From JAZDOK01 sp043798715 (GTDB taxonomy: Bacteria; Vulcanimicrobiota; JAZDOK01): a stretch of DNA of 57,381 bases. The stretch is from assembly GCA_043798715.1 (NCBI GenBank), contig JAZDOK010000053.1, forward strand, positions 1 to 57,381, read 5' to 3'. A model generated the notes under the pieces. That model was not told the DNA's origin, searched no databases, and saw only the letters and a program-made list of their open reading frames with translations. Within the stretch, counting starts at the first letter, position 1, and every line of letters starts with the position of its first letter. Shown piece after piece: positions 16,699 through 24,429 of the stretch. Position numbers and translations under genes: made by a program.

Positions 16699-16719
16699 GA
16701 AGAAGAAGAAGAAGAAGAA
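16699..16719. repeat. GAA trinucleotide microsatellite
   Basis: Seven perfect GAA units followed by an A-run, in the spacer upstream of vapBC. Such tracts can slip during replication. It is outside any confident gene and its effect is unknown. Confidence 0.8.
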
Positions 16720-16850
16720 AAAACCACAGAGAGGAGTAGGGTCAAGTTTCATCCTCGGCAAAAGGGTTCTTCCCGAAGTGCCTCAATCAGATGAGGCCTT
16801 TTCTGAAGCGGTTCCAGATGTCGCGGGTTTTGGGAGAGTGGGCGGGGCAC

Positions 16851-16879
16851 TTGTCATCGTGAATATTTTGTGTAATAAT
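16851..16879 (+). promoter_or_regulatory. Candidate vapBC promoter
   Basis: TTGTCA at 16851-16856 and a TAATAAT-type -10 box around 16873-16879, with a 16-17 bp spacer, 24 bp before the vapB ATG. The ribosome site AAAGGTGGG follows. VapB-type antitoxins usually bind their own promoter, but I could not define a clear operator palindrome. Confidence 0.4.
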
Positions 16880-16902
16880 ATGTGTAGAAAGGTGGGATAC
16901 TT

Positions 16903-17103
16903 ATGGCGACAAATTTGGCGCTGGACGATACACTTCTCAGCCTGGCCTGGGGGCTCGGCGGCCATAAGACCAAGCGGGAGACGGTCAACGAGGCCCTTCG
17001 GGAATACATCGAGCGGAGAAAGCAAAAAGACATCCTTCGCCTCTTTGGAAAAATCGAGATCGAATCCGCATACGATTACAAGAAGGCCCGAGCCGCCAGA
17101 TGA
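16903..17103 (+). CDS. vapB: VapB-type antitoxin
   Basis: A 66-residue protein with the pattern MATNLALDDTLLSLAW, then KTKRETVNEALREYIERRKQKD, which is the ribbon-helix-helix-like fold with the TKRETVNxAL core of VapB/DUF2191 antitoxins. The basic C-terminal helix (YDYKKARAAR) would wrap the toxin. The stop overlaps the vapC ATG (ATGA at 17100-17103), so synthesis is coupled. It should neutralise the downstream ribonuclease and repress the pair. Confidence 0.85.
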   Translation: MATNLALDDTLLSLAWGLGGHKTKRETVNEALREYIERRKQKDILRLFGKIEIESAYDYKKARAAR

Positions 17104-17498
17104 ATCTCATCGTGGACACCTCCGTCTGGTCCCTGGCCCTCCGCCGGGATCCTCCTGCCAACCATCCGAAAGTCGCCCTCCTGGAGGAATTGATAAAGAA
17201 TGGCGAATCCATCTATCTTTTGGGTGTCATCGTACAGGAGATCCTGCAGGGAATTCGAAAGACCTCCAACTTCAAAAAAGTGATGGAACACCTGTCGGCG
17301 TTTCCCGTCATACATCTCCGATTGGACGACCACGTCGAGGCAGCGAAGCTTTGGAACCACTGCGCATCCAAAGGCGTTTTAGCCGGGACAATTGACTTTC
17401 TCATCGCCGCCGTTGCGATCCGCTCTCACTGCCGCCTGCTGACTACCGATGAAGATTTTTCGCGCATTGCCAGGCACTCAAAGCTGAGAGTCCTGTAG
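17100..17498 (+). CDS. vapC: VapC-type PIN ribonuclease toxin
   Basis: A 132-residue PIN-domain protein with the expected acidic active site: D6 (IVDTSVW), E47 (VQEIL), D99 (TIDFLIAA) and D117/D119 (TTDEDF). The length is normal and nothing is missing, so the toxin is probably active. PIN toxins of this class cleave tRNA or rRNA. Coupled to vapB upstream. Confidence 0.9.
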   Translation: MNLIVDTSVWSLALRRDPPANHPKVALLEELIKNGESIYLLGVIVQEILQGIRKTSNFKKVMEHLSAFPVIHLRLDDHVEAAKLWNHCASKGVLAGTIDFLIAAVAIRSHCRLLTTDEDFSRIARHSKLRVL

Positions 17499-17506
17499 AT
17501 TCTCCT

Positions 17507-18769
17507 CTACCTTAAAAAGCTGAGGAGGAGCATGATGTTGAAGGCGGTGACCAAGGCGGCGACCGCCCAGAGAGTGGCCTTCTCAAAGAAGGTGTTGGCG
17601 TGCCGCCCCATGACTTTGGGGGATGAGGTCAGAAAAATCTGAAGAAAGACGGTCAGCGGGAGCTGGATGCTCAGGAGCACCTGAGAAAGGATTAAACCCT
17701 GATAGACATCCCGGATGAGAAGGATCGAGGCCGACGCCAGGACGAGCGTTAGAACCACTCCCGTCTTCGTGTGGCGATCCGCGATGTCGTAGGGCTCCTT
17801 GAAGAGTCCTGAGAAGATGCTTCCCCCGGCCATGGCGGCCGTGACACTGGATGAAAGACCGGACAGGAGCAGAGCGACGGCAAAAACAACCGCCGAGGCC
17901 CGTCCCAGTAGAGGCCTCAACATATACTGCGCCTGCTCCAGCTCGCCCACCTTTACCCCCGCCGCATGGAAAGTGGCGGCGGCCACCAGGATCATGGCGC
18001 TGTTGATGGCCCAACCCACCAGCATGGCCAGCAGGGTGTCCAGGAACTCGTACTTGAGCTGCCTTTCGATCACCGCTTCATCTTCCCGGTTCCACTGGCG
18101 GCTCTGAATGATTTCGGAGTGCAAAAAGAGGTTGTGAGGCATCACCACGGCTCCCAGAACACTCATGACGATCACCATGGAGCCTTCCGGAAAAGAGGGA
18201 ATGAACCACCCGGAGACGGCTGGAATCCAATCTACCTTTACCAGGAGCAATTCAAAGAGGAAGGAAAGCCCTATCAGAGAGACAAAGGCGATGATCCATT
18301 TTTCAAGACGGCGATAGGCGTTGGCAAACAGCATCCAACAAACAAAGAGGACCGAAAGGGCCGTGCCGAGCCAGAGGGGAAAGCCGAAGAGCATCCGAAG
18401 TCCTATGGCGCCGCCCAGGATTTCAGCCAGCGCCGTGGCTGCAGACGCCAGGAACGCCGTGAACAGCACGAAACGGGACGAAAAGGGCTTAAGATTAATT
18501 GTCGCCGACTCCGAAAGACAGAGGCCAGTCCTGATCCCCAGGTGGGCGGCGTTGTGTTGAAGCACGATCAACATGACGGTGGAGAGGGTCACCATCCAGA
18601 GCAGGCGATAGCCGTAGGAGGAACCGGCGGCCAGATTGGAGGCCCAGTTGCCGGGGTCGATGAAGCCGACCGTCACCAGGAGTCCCGGCCCGATATACTT
18701 CAATATCTCAAGCGCCCCCAGACGGGGCCGATCCTTTTTTTGAAGCCATCTGAACCAGTTATTGAGCAT
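17507..18769 (-). CDS. mntH: Nramp-family divalent metal transporter
   Basis: A 420-residue integral membrane protein with about eleven helices. The metal-site motifs are present: D38-P-G-N41 in helix 1 and M210-P-H in helix 6 (AVVMPHNLFLHS). These indicate import of Mn(II) or Fe(II) with protons across the inner membrane. The methionine, which favours transition metals over Mg or Ca, is retained. The next gene (vapC) converges on it with only 8 bp between stops. The mntH symbol reflects the family, not proven substrate. Confidence 0.9.
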   Translation of the reverse strand: MLNNWFRWLQKKDRPRLGALEILKYIGPGLLVTVGFIDPGNWASNLAAGSSYGYRLLWMVTLSTVMLIVLQHNAAHLGIRTGLCLSESATINLKPFSSRFVLFTAFLASAATALAEILGGAIGLRMLFGFPLWLGTALSVLFVCWMLFANAYRRLEKWIIAFVSLIGLSFLFELLLVKVDWIPAVSGWFIPSFPEGSMVIVMSVLGAVVMPHNLFLHSEIIQSRQWNREDEAVIERQLKYEFLDTLLAMLVGWAINSAMILVAAATFHAAGVKVGELEQAQYMLRPLLGRASAVVFAVALLLSGLSSSVTAAMAGGSIFSGLFKEPYDIADRHTKTGVVLTLVLASASILLIRDVYQGLILSQVLLSIQLPLTVFLQIFLTSSPKVMGRHANTFFEKATLWAVAALVTAFNIMLLLSFLR

Positions 18770-18771
18770 TT

Positions 18772-18985
18772 AGAGTTTTACTCCGGCGCCGGGGCGGCGC
18801 TTCCTTCTTTCCGCCTCAGGAGATCTGGTAGATTATGAAATTATAGAGATTGCGAAGGTAAATATAGTACGCAAAAGAGTCGAACACCGACGTCCCAGGA
18901 CCATCCTCGAAGTGGCTTACAGCTATGGCAAAGAAAGTCGGATCTGTCCTCAGATCAGACGGATTAAATCTGATATGTACCGGCA
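18772..18985 (+). other. Intergenic stretch with an open frame, possible gene fragment
   Basis: The 220 bp upstream of the transporter and downstream of the lipoprotein gene contain a plus-strand frame without stops (phrases LVDYEIIEIAKVNIVRKRVE and TILEVAYSYGKESRI) but without a start or ribosome site. It may be a decayed gene fragment or chance. A small inverted repeat ATCAGA/TCTGAT lies at 18954-18974. Confidence 0.25.
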
Positions 18986-18991
18986 TTCATT

Positions 18992-20140
18992 TCAGGGAGC
19001 AATGTAGCGCCAGAGCATCGCTTCCTGCCTATTCAGGTCATCGTTGAAGGCATAGCCCACTACCCAGATGTCGTTACCCGTCTTCTCCACGGCCCAGGCT
19101 CTGGAGTACGAATACTTGCCGGGCAGCAATGAATTAAGATCGAGGTAGTCGGCCGCACTTCCGCGCCAGAGGAAGGCGTGAATCTGGTGGGAATCTTCAT
19201 TGAGTTCAATGAAGCCGACCTGGATGCCATCAGCCATGTTTTGCACGTAAGATCTCGTGACTCCCGGAACCGAGACCGGGTGGATGTCTATGGCGGTGTT
19301 TGCCGAGCCGCTCCAGAGCATGGCGTGTTCTTTCCCGTCGGAGATCGCGACCCCGTAGCCGCCCTGCATGTTCCCGTACACGGCCCAGGCGTCGGATTCG
19401 GCAGCCAGCGTATCGGGATGCAGGTTCACGTAGCTTGCCGCGGTGCCGTGCCAGAGGGCCGCACCTATATCCACCTTGCCCACCTGCACGCCGGGGTCGC
19501 TGTCGGTCGCGCCGTAAATGGCCCAAGCTCCGGAATTCGCCGTCCCTTCCGGAGAGAGGTCCAGCAGCGTATCCTCATTCAGATTCCACAAACGGGCGTA
19601 GGATCTTTCCTGGGTTTGAATGGCGCCACTGGCCCAGTTGCCGGAAAGCCCATAGATGGTGGAAAAGCCGGCTTGTGGATCAGTCTTCACGAAATGGGGT
19701 GAATCCAATGGCTCGCCGTTCCAGTAAGCGGCAAATTGCACGAAATAGCCCGCCTGTGTGTCATCGTTCATGGCGAAGATGTTTGATTGGAGCTTGCCAT
19801 TCGAAAGATCCACGTAACCGGCCGCGGTGGGCGTCGGCCAGTAAGCGGCGCGACTCGCCCATTCGGAGCCATTTATCCAAGCGACCGAGCCTCCGATCTT
19901 ACCGTTATGAATGGCGTAGGCGATGGAAGATATATAATCGCTGCCCTCGGGATGGAGCGAGGTGCAGGTCCAGCCGGAGGGTGATGGTGTGGGTGTAGGT
20001 GTGGGTGTAGGTGTGGCCGTCGGTGTGGCCGTCGGTACAGGATTGCTACTGCTACTGCCACCGCAGCCTGGGATAAAACCGAGGAGAATAAGGATCATCG
20101 TTACAGGGAGAATCCAGGAGATAAATGTCCTTTTTTTCAT
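18992..20140 (-). CDS. Secreted lipoprotein with repeated propeller-like units
   Basis: A 382-residue lipoprotein. The signal peptide ends in the lipobox FIPGC, and a TPTPTPTP spacer follows (about residues 35-55) coded by a GGTGTNG-type DNA repeat. The rest has four to five repeats of the type A.LW.G.A..Y.(D/N)L(H/N)P, each followed by a W.(V/I)YG or aromatic unit (ALWHGTAASYVNLHP, MLWSGSANTAIDIHP, FLWRGSAADYLDLN). This resembles extracellular HAF-like or propeller repeat proteins. Location is the periplasm or cell surface. The start has GGGAGAT as ribosome site. No enzymatic residues seen; ligand unknown. Confidence 0.7.
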   Translation of the reverse strand: MKKRTFISWILPVTMILILLGFIPGCGGSSSSNPVPTATPTATPTPTPTPTPSPSGWTCTSLHPEGSDYISSIAYAIHNGKIGGSVAWINGSEWASRAAYWPTPTAAGYVDLSNGKLQSNIFAMNDDTQAGYFVQFAAYWNGEPLDSPHFVKTDPQAGFSTIYGLSGNWASGAIQTQERSYARLWNLNEDTLLDLSPEGTANSGAWAIYGATDSDPGVQVGKVDIGAALWHGTAASYVNLHPDTLAAESDAWAVYGNMQGGYGVAISDGKEHAMLWSGSANTAIDIHPVSVPGVTRSYVQNMADGIQVGFIELNEDSHQIHAFLWRGSAADYLDLNSLLPGKYSYSRAWAVEKTGNDIWVVGYAFNDDLNRQEAMLWRYIAP

Positions 20141-20222
20141 GTGAGTATCTCCCTTTCTTATCTCGATTGTGTCCCACTTTGGGGATTCGGCTAACCTCCC
20201 GTGAATCCTGCATCTAAAACAA

Positions 20223-20243
20223 TTCCGCGAACCTTCCCGGGAA
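20223..20243. repeat. Interspersed 21-bp repeat, copy 2
   Basis: Identical to 16439-16459 over 21 bp and again non-coding, 14 bp from the end of the lethal-factor-like gene. It is followed by a GGAATTAGGAATTAGGGG tandem motif. See copy 1. Confidence 0.6.
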
Positions 20244-20257
20244 TTAGGAATTAGGGG

Positions 20258-21253
20258 TCACGCCGCGAAGAGGGTCTCCAGGTACTGGTGCATCTGGGGG
20301 TCCTTCTGCTTTAAGGCCTCGCGGGATTTTTCGCGAAAAAAAGCCTCGACGCTTTCGGCGAAGTATTCGGCCGGGTTGGTGGCGGCGTAATCGGAGACCA
20401 GGCCCGCCCTGCTTTTGTTAAACAGGTTCCAGAGCTGAACCGAGAGCGGAAGACGGCGCTGGTTGCGCGAGGAAAAGGTGTGATTGAAGGCATGGGCGAA
20501 CTCGTGGCGGGAGGCGGCGTGCAGGGGGCTGCCGATCAGTTCCTCCCCGAGGACTATGATTCGCCGGTCCTGGCAGTAGATGCCCCGCACTGTCTCCCAA
20601 CTTCGCCCGTCGAAGGTCCGCTCGCCTTTTCCCACGATGGAGAGGCCCTTGATTTTGAGCTCCGGCAGGGATTGTCCCCGGGGCAGGATTATGAGGCGAA
20701 TCCCGAACGATTTGCAGTCGGCGATCATCTTCTCTCCCATTACCTCCAGCTCCCGCATCAGTAGAAGCTTCACCCGCTCGCCCGGAGTAAAGACGATCAA
20801 CTTCTCCAGAAGTTCCCGGATCCGCCCGTTGCGGACGACGATGCGCTCCCGATCCTCCTTCTTTTCCCCTGAACTCAAGGGGATGACGAATTGGTGCAGG
20901 ATTTCGCCTTCCCCGCTCTCTTTTTTCTTTTTCTGCTCCTCTTCGTCTTTCTTCCCATAGACGAGGTCCCGCACTTCCTTGTAGGTATAGATCAGCTTTT
21001 TGCCGAGTTCTTCCTTGAGCGTTCTGGCCAGTTCGGCATCGTCCTTGCCCCCCATTTTTTTTCTGAGAAGGTTGAGGAGTTCCCGGGCCTCCTCGCTTAA
21101 GCTCACCACGTCGCTGAGGAGGAGGGCCATGGCTACCGAGTCGTCCACCTCGCGGAAGACATTGGGCTTTACGCTCTGGGGGGTGTCGCTTCGTACGACC
21201 TGGATGTGCTGGCGGTCGTACCCAAAGAGGCCCGGCCCCTGGATTTTATCCAC
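20258..21253 (-). CDS. Anthrax lethal factor-like zinc metalloprotease
   Basis: A 331-residue protein. The last 110 residues carry the zinc site H250-E-F-A-H254 (HAASRHEFAHAFNHTF) and a downstream third ligand region NPAEYFAESVEAFF (E296). This arrangement and the following Y-A-A-T-N-P-A-E are typical of the ATLF/M34-like domain seen in many bacterial proteins besides anthrax toxin. The N-terminal 240 residues are charged, with an EEEQKKKKES linker. No signal peptide is visible, so the protein may be cytoplasmic or exported otherwise. Substrate unknown. It lies 63 bp after the histidine kinase gene and may share its transcript. Confidence 0.8.
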   Translation of the reverse strand: MDKIQGPGLFGYDRQHIQVVRSDTPQSVKPNVFREVDDSVAMALLLSDVVSLSEEARELLNLLRKKMGGKDDAELARTLKEELGKKLIYTYKEVRDLVYGKKDEEEQKKKKESGEGEILHQFVIPLSSGEKKEDRERIVVRNGRIRELLEKLIVFTPGERVKLLLMRELEVMGEKMIADCKSFGIRLIILPRGQSLPELKIKGLSIVGKGERTFDGRSWETVRGIYCQDRRIIVLGEELIGSPLHAASRHEFAHAFNHTFSSRNQRRLPLSVQLWNLFNKSRAGLVSDYAATNPAEYFAESVEAFFREKSREALKQKDPQMHQYLETLFAA

Positions 21254-21316
21254 GTTTTTCCCTCTATTCTGGAAGCAGTACAGTCAAGTTAATTATATCC
21301 GAATTCCACTTCAAAC

Positions 21317-22630
21317 TCAAGAATTCGGTGTATTTTCCCGGGGCTCGGGCATGGTAAAAAAGAAGGTGGTTCCCCGTCCGGACTCGCTTTCAAACCATAT
21401 TGTCCCGCCCTGCCGCTCCACCAGAAGTTTTGTGATGGTAAGCCCCAGCCCGGTGCCTTTTACGCCCTTCACCTCGCGCGAGCCCACCCGGTAGAAGTGC
21501 TGGAATATCTTTCCCTGGTGCTCCGGGGGTATCCCGATGCCCTCGTCGCTCACGGAGATTACGACCCTGCCACTTTCCCGGCGCGCCTGGACGCTCACTC
21601 GCCCCCCCTGGGGGGAATACTTGAGGGCGTTGCCCAGGAGGTTGTCCAGGATCTGAATGGTCTTGTCCCGGTCGGCCTTAACGAGCAGGTCCTCCCCGGG
21701 AAGGTTCGCCTCGAAGCGGTGGATGGAGGAGACGGGCTCCATCGCTTTGGTTCGTTGTCGGATTATCTCGCATACCGAAAAAGTTTCGATATTGAGTGAA
21801 ATTTTCCCGGATTCGAGCTGGGAGACGGCCAGAAAACTGTCAATAAGCCTGTTTAAGCGGGAAATTTCTCCGGAGATAGTGCCAAGATATTCCTCCTGCT
21901 CACCCCGGGGAAGATTTTTTTGTATCAGCATCATTTCCGAGTATGCCTTAATCGTCGTCATGGGATTCCTCAGTTCGTGCGCGACGAGGGCCATAAGGTC
22001 CGATTTAAAGCGGCTCATCTCGCGCAAGTTTCCCATTTCCTCGGCCTCTTGGTACAGCCTGGAATTCTCGATGGCCACGGCCACCAGGTTAGCCAAGGCC
22101 ATGGATTTCCTGAGATCCAGGGGGGTGAAATCCCCCTTCTCCTTGTTGATGAGCTCCATGACGCCCACCATTTTCTCCCGGGCCTGAAGAGGGACGCATA
22201 GCAGGGAGCGGGTTTTAAATCCTGAGAGCTTGTCGAAGCGGGCGGCAAAATGAGGATCGCCCTGGACATCGTTTGATATGTATGGTTCAAGCGTCTGCGC
22301 CACGGTTCCGGCGATCCCCTCGCCCATCGGGAGAGTGATCTTAAGGAGCTTCTGTCCGGGCTCATCGAGGGAGACCTCGAATTCCAGCAAGTCGGTATTT
22401 TCGTTGTAGAGTATCAGGGAGGCTGTTTCGCAGCGCATGACTGAACGCGCGGACGCCAGGATAAGGGTGATGAGATCCTTCAGTCGGAGGGTGTAGTTAA
22501 GAATCAGGTTCGCTTCGAGAATCTCCTCGAGCCCGTCCCTTTCCTCCTCGATCTCCCGGATTCTGTTTTCAAGCAGGGAAAGGGTCTCATTCGTCCGCAC
22601 GAAGGAATGAACTTTTTTCTCTTCAGTCAT
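21317..22630 (-). CDS. GAF-domain sensor histidine kinase
   Basis: A 437-residue soluble kinase: an N-terminal coiled coil (about 10-40), a GAF domain (about 45-190), HisKA with H-box AHELRNPMTTIKAYSEM (His near 216), and a HATPase domain with DNLLGNALKYSP, DEGIGIPPE and GTGLGLTI. It should autophosphorylate and pass phosphate to an unseen response regulator; none is encoded nearby, so it is an orphan. Its ATG overlaps the GNAT gene stop by 8 bp. The kinase fold is complete. Input ligand unknown. Confidence 0.92.
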   Translation of the reverse strand: MTEEKKVHSFVRTNETLSLLENRIREIEEERDGLEEILEANLILNYTLRLKDLITLILASARSVMRCETASLILYNENTDLLEFEVSLDEPGQKLLKITLPMGEGIAGTVAQTLEPYISNDVQGDPHFAARFDKLSGFKTRSLLCVPLQAREKMVGVMELINKEKGDFTPLDLRKSMALANLVAVAIENSRLYQEAEEMGNLREMSRFKSDLMALVAHELRNPMTTIKAYSEMMLIQKNLPRGEQEEYLGTISGEISRLNRLIDSFLAVSQLESGKISLNIETFSVCEIIRQRTKAMEPVSSIHRFEANLPGEDLLVKADRDKTIQILDNLLGNALKYSPQGGRVSVQARRESGRVVISVSDEGIGIPPEHQGKIFQHFYRVGSREVKGVKGTGLGLTITKLLVERQGGTIWFESESGRGTTFFFTMPEPRENTPNS

Positions 22631-23198
22631 GGGAGAAATACTCCTCTCTGGTGATCCCCATCATCACTTTATTGACGGCTTGCCCGTTTCTGAAATCGAT
22701 CTCAGAGAGTTCTCCGGTCTTTTTAAAGCCGCATCTTAAAAAACAGCGCTGGGCCTGATCGTTGAAGAGCGCGGTGTCCAGTTCAACGCGCCTGACTTTG
22801 CGTTTCTCAAAGAGGTGGGCGATCAGGGCCTTGAGCGCATCCGTGCCGTAGCCGCGTCTCCTCCGGCGCACCTCCCCGATGAGGATGCCGACACGGGCGA
22901 TTTTTCCCTCTTCCTCGCGGATGGCGAAGCTGACGAGGCCGATGGCGCCCTGGTCCGGAAGGGTGACCATGAGCAGTTCCTTTGAGCTGAAGAAGAGGTC
23001 TTTGAGGAAGTCCCGCCCCAGATTGAGCAGGGTGTCGCTGTCCGCCGAGACGCCGAAGGCCAGACGGAGCAGGTCTTCATCCTTGAACCACTCCCGGATC
23101 AGCCGGAGGTGGCGTCGCTGGAAGGGTTGCAGGGAGACCAGTTCGCCCTTAATCGGCGGCGGCAAGATCAATCCGAGCCTGCTGAGGAAAGATATCAT
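22623..23198 (-). CDS. GNAT-family N-acetyltransferase
   Basis: An acetyltransferase of the RimJ/RimL/SpeG-like type: LVSLQPFQRRHLRLIREWF at the start, acetyl-CoA loop EVRRRRRGYGTDALKAL (R-R-x-G-Y-G), then VELDTALFNDQAQRCFLRCGF. It transfers acetyl from acetyl-CoA to an amino group of an unknown acceptor. The frame is open to 23279, but the Met at 23198 (MISFLSRLG) is chosen because the extra residues look non-native; neither start has a good ribosome site. The gene leads into the histidine kinase with an 8-bp overlap. Confidence 0.8.
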   Translation of the reverse strand: MISFLSRLGLILPPPIKGELVSLQPFQRRHLRLIREWFKDEDLLRLAFGVSADSDTLLNLGRDFLKDLFFSSKELLMVTLPDQGAIGLVSFAIREEEGKIARVGILIGEVRRRRRGYGTDALKALIAHLFEKRKVRRVELDTALFNDQAQRCFLRCGFKKTGELSEIDFRNGQAVNKVMMGITREEYFSHD

Positions 23199-23379
23199 GA
23201 TGGAATATTCAGGAATAGAAGGGGCTATCCCTGCCGGGGGCCGGCAGGCCTGGATTTCATCATATCGGCCGCCAGACAAGATTGATTGTTTTTTTTAATG
23301 CAGGCCTGAAGGGATTTATTCCCTTTCCGACGAATGATCCGCACGGCGGATAGCCAGATGGAAAGGATATAGATGATTT

Positions 23380-24027
23380 ATGCTTTCTAAGAGAGATTTC
23401 TACAAGGTGCTGGGGGTGGCCCCGACGGCCACGCAGGACGAAATCCGCAAGGCCTACCGGATGCTCTCAAAAAAATACCACCCGGATCTCAACCCGGACC
23501 TTAAGCTCTATTCCGACGAGAAAATGAAGGAACTGGTTGAAGCCTACAACGTCCTCAACGACCCGGATTCCCGCAAAGAATATGACAAACAGCCGCAATT
23601 TCAGGTGCGCAAATCCCGCAGCGGAAAAAATCTTTCCTCCCATATGGGGGGGAGTTACACCAGGAAGCCCAAGGTCGAGAATGTATCTTTCCTGGAAAAG
23701 CTTATCGCTCCCTTCTTTACCAAAAAGAAAAGCCTCCCGGGAGAGGAATCGAGTCAAAAGGAGGATCCCAAGCAGGCGGATGTCCATTTCACTCTCGGGA
23801 CTACGATGACGGAAAATGAATCTTTTTATAGCCAGGCCCACGGTGAATTTAAACTAGCAACGAAATTTAATCCGAACCATACCGAGGCCTTTTATAACAT
23901 GGGGCTCATGTGCTATAAGATGGGACAGTTCGAGGAGGCCATCGTCAACTTTCAGAAGGTTCTGGTTCTGCACCAGGAAGACCAGATGGCCCGCAAGATG
24001 ATAAGTCTCTTGCGGGAGGATTTCTGA
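23380..24027 (+). CDS. DnaJ-domain protein with C-terminal TPR repeats
   Basis: A 215-residue protein. A J domain (residues about 5-70) has the intact H34-P-D36 loop that stimulates Hsp70 ATPase. A charged linker follows, then about two tetratricopeptide repeats (EAFYNMGLMCYKMGQFEEA and its continuation). There is no Gly/Phe or zinc-finger region, so it is a class III cochaperone and not DnaJ itself. It probably recruits DnaK to a specific client. Ribosome site GGAAAGGA lies 10-12 bases before ATG. The next gene follows after 14 bp. Confidence 0.9.
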   Translation: MLSKRDFYKVLGVAPTATQDEIRKAYRMLSKKYHPDLNPDLKLYSDEKMKELVEAYNVLNDPDSRKEYDKQPQFQVRKSRSGKNLSSHMGGSYTRKPKVENVSFLEKLIAPFFTKKKSLPGEESSQKEDPKQADVHFTLGTTMTENESFYSQAHGEFKLATKFNPNHTEAFYNMGLMCYKMGQFEEAIVNFQKVLVLHQEDQMARKMISLLREDF

Positions 24028-24041
24028 CGGGAGGGTGCGCG

Positions 24042-24284
24042 ATGAAACGATTGTACCGGTTTCTTCTGGGTCTGCTCTCAGGAGGGATCCTATGGGTAAT
24101 CCTCGTGGGTTTAAGTACACTGATTCTCCCGGCCTTCGGCCGCGACTTTAACCAAGTCCCGACCCTCTACTTGTTCTTCCTCTGTGCCATCTCTTTGGTG
24201 GCCGGCTTTCTCATCGCCTGCGCCCTGGTCGCCCCGCCCAAGGACACCTCGGTTATTGACGTCCACGAAGAGGACGCAACCTAG
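24042..24284 (+). CDS. Small two-helix membrane protein
   Basis: An 80-residue protein with two hydrophobic segments (about 7-29 and 43-65) and an acidic C-terminus (IDVHEEDAT). A strong GGGAGGG ribosome site precedes it. It is 14 bp after the DnaJ-TPR gene and probably cotranscribed. No family recognised. Confidence 0.65.
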   Translation: MKRLYRFLLGLLSGGILWVILVGLSTLILPAFGRDFNQVPTLYLFFLCAISLVAGFLIACALVAPPKDTSVIDVHEEDAT

Positions 24285-24429
24285 GAGACGGGGAAACGGT
24301 TGCTTTTCTTGGAGACTCCTTCTCAGAGACTTTACTTGGTTAGACAGGCCATTCTGCTTTATTCTTGAACCGGGTGGGAACCATTCTGAAAAGAGTGTTG
24401 CGGCTTGTGAGGGGAAGGGGGATTTTGTA

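Larger units (their letters stand above)
16386..16902. other. Repeat-rich spacer without a confident gene
   Basis: About 520 bp between the membrane gene and vapB. It holds the shared 21-bp repeat, a long hairpin, a minus-strand promoter, a GAA microsatellite and the vapBC promoter, all listed separately. A minus-strand frame (16388-16663 from an ATG just after the promoter) could encode about 91 residues (MIASLVVIFGLFHRSPLI at its start), but it runs through the hairpin and has no recognisable family. The end of that frame (KNGDAVWGSVKF) is coded by a GGGGACGCAGTATGGGGCA stretch of the sort seen around REP-associated transposases. Confidence 0.45.
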
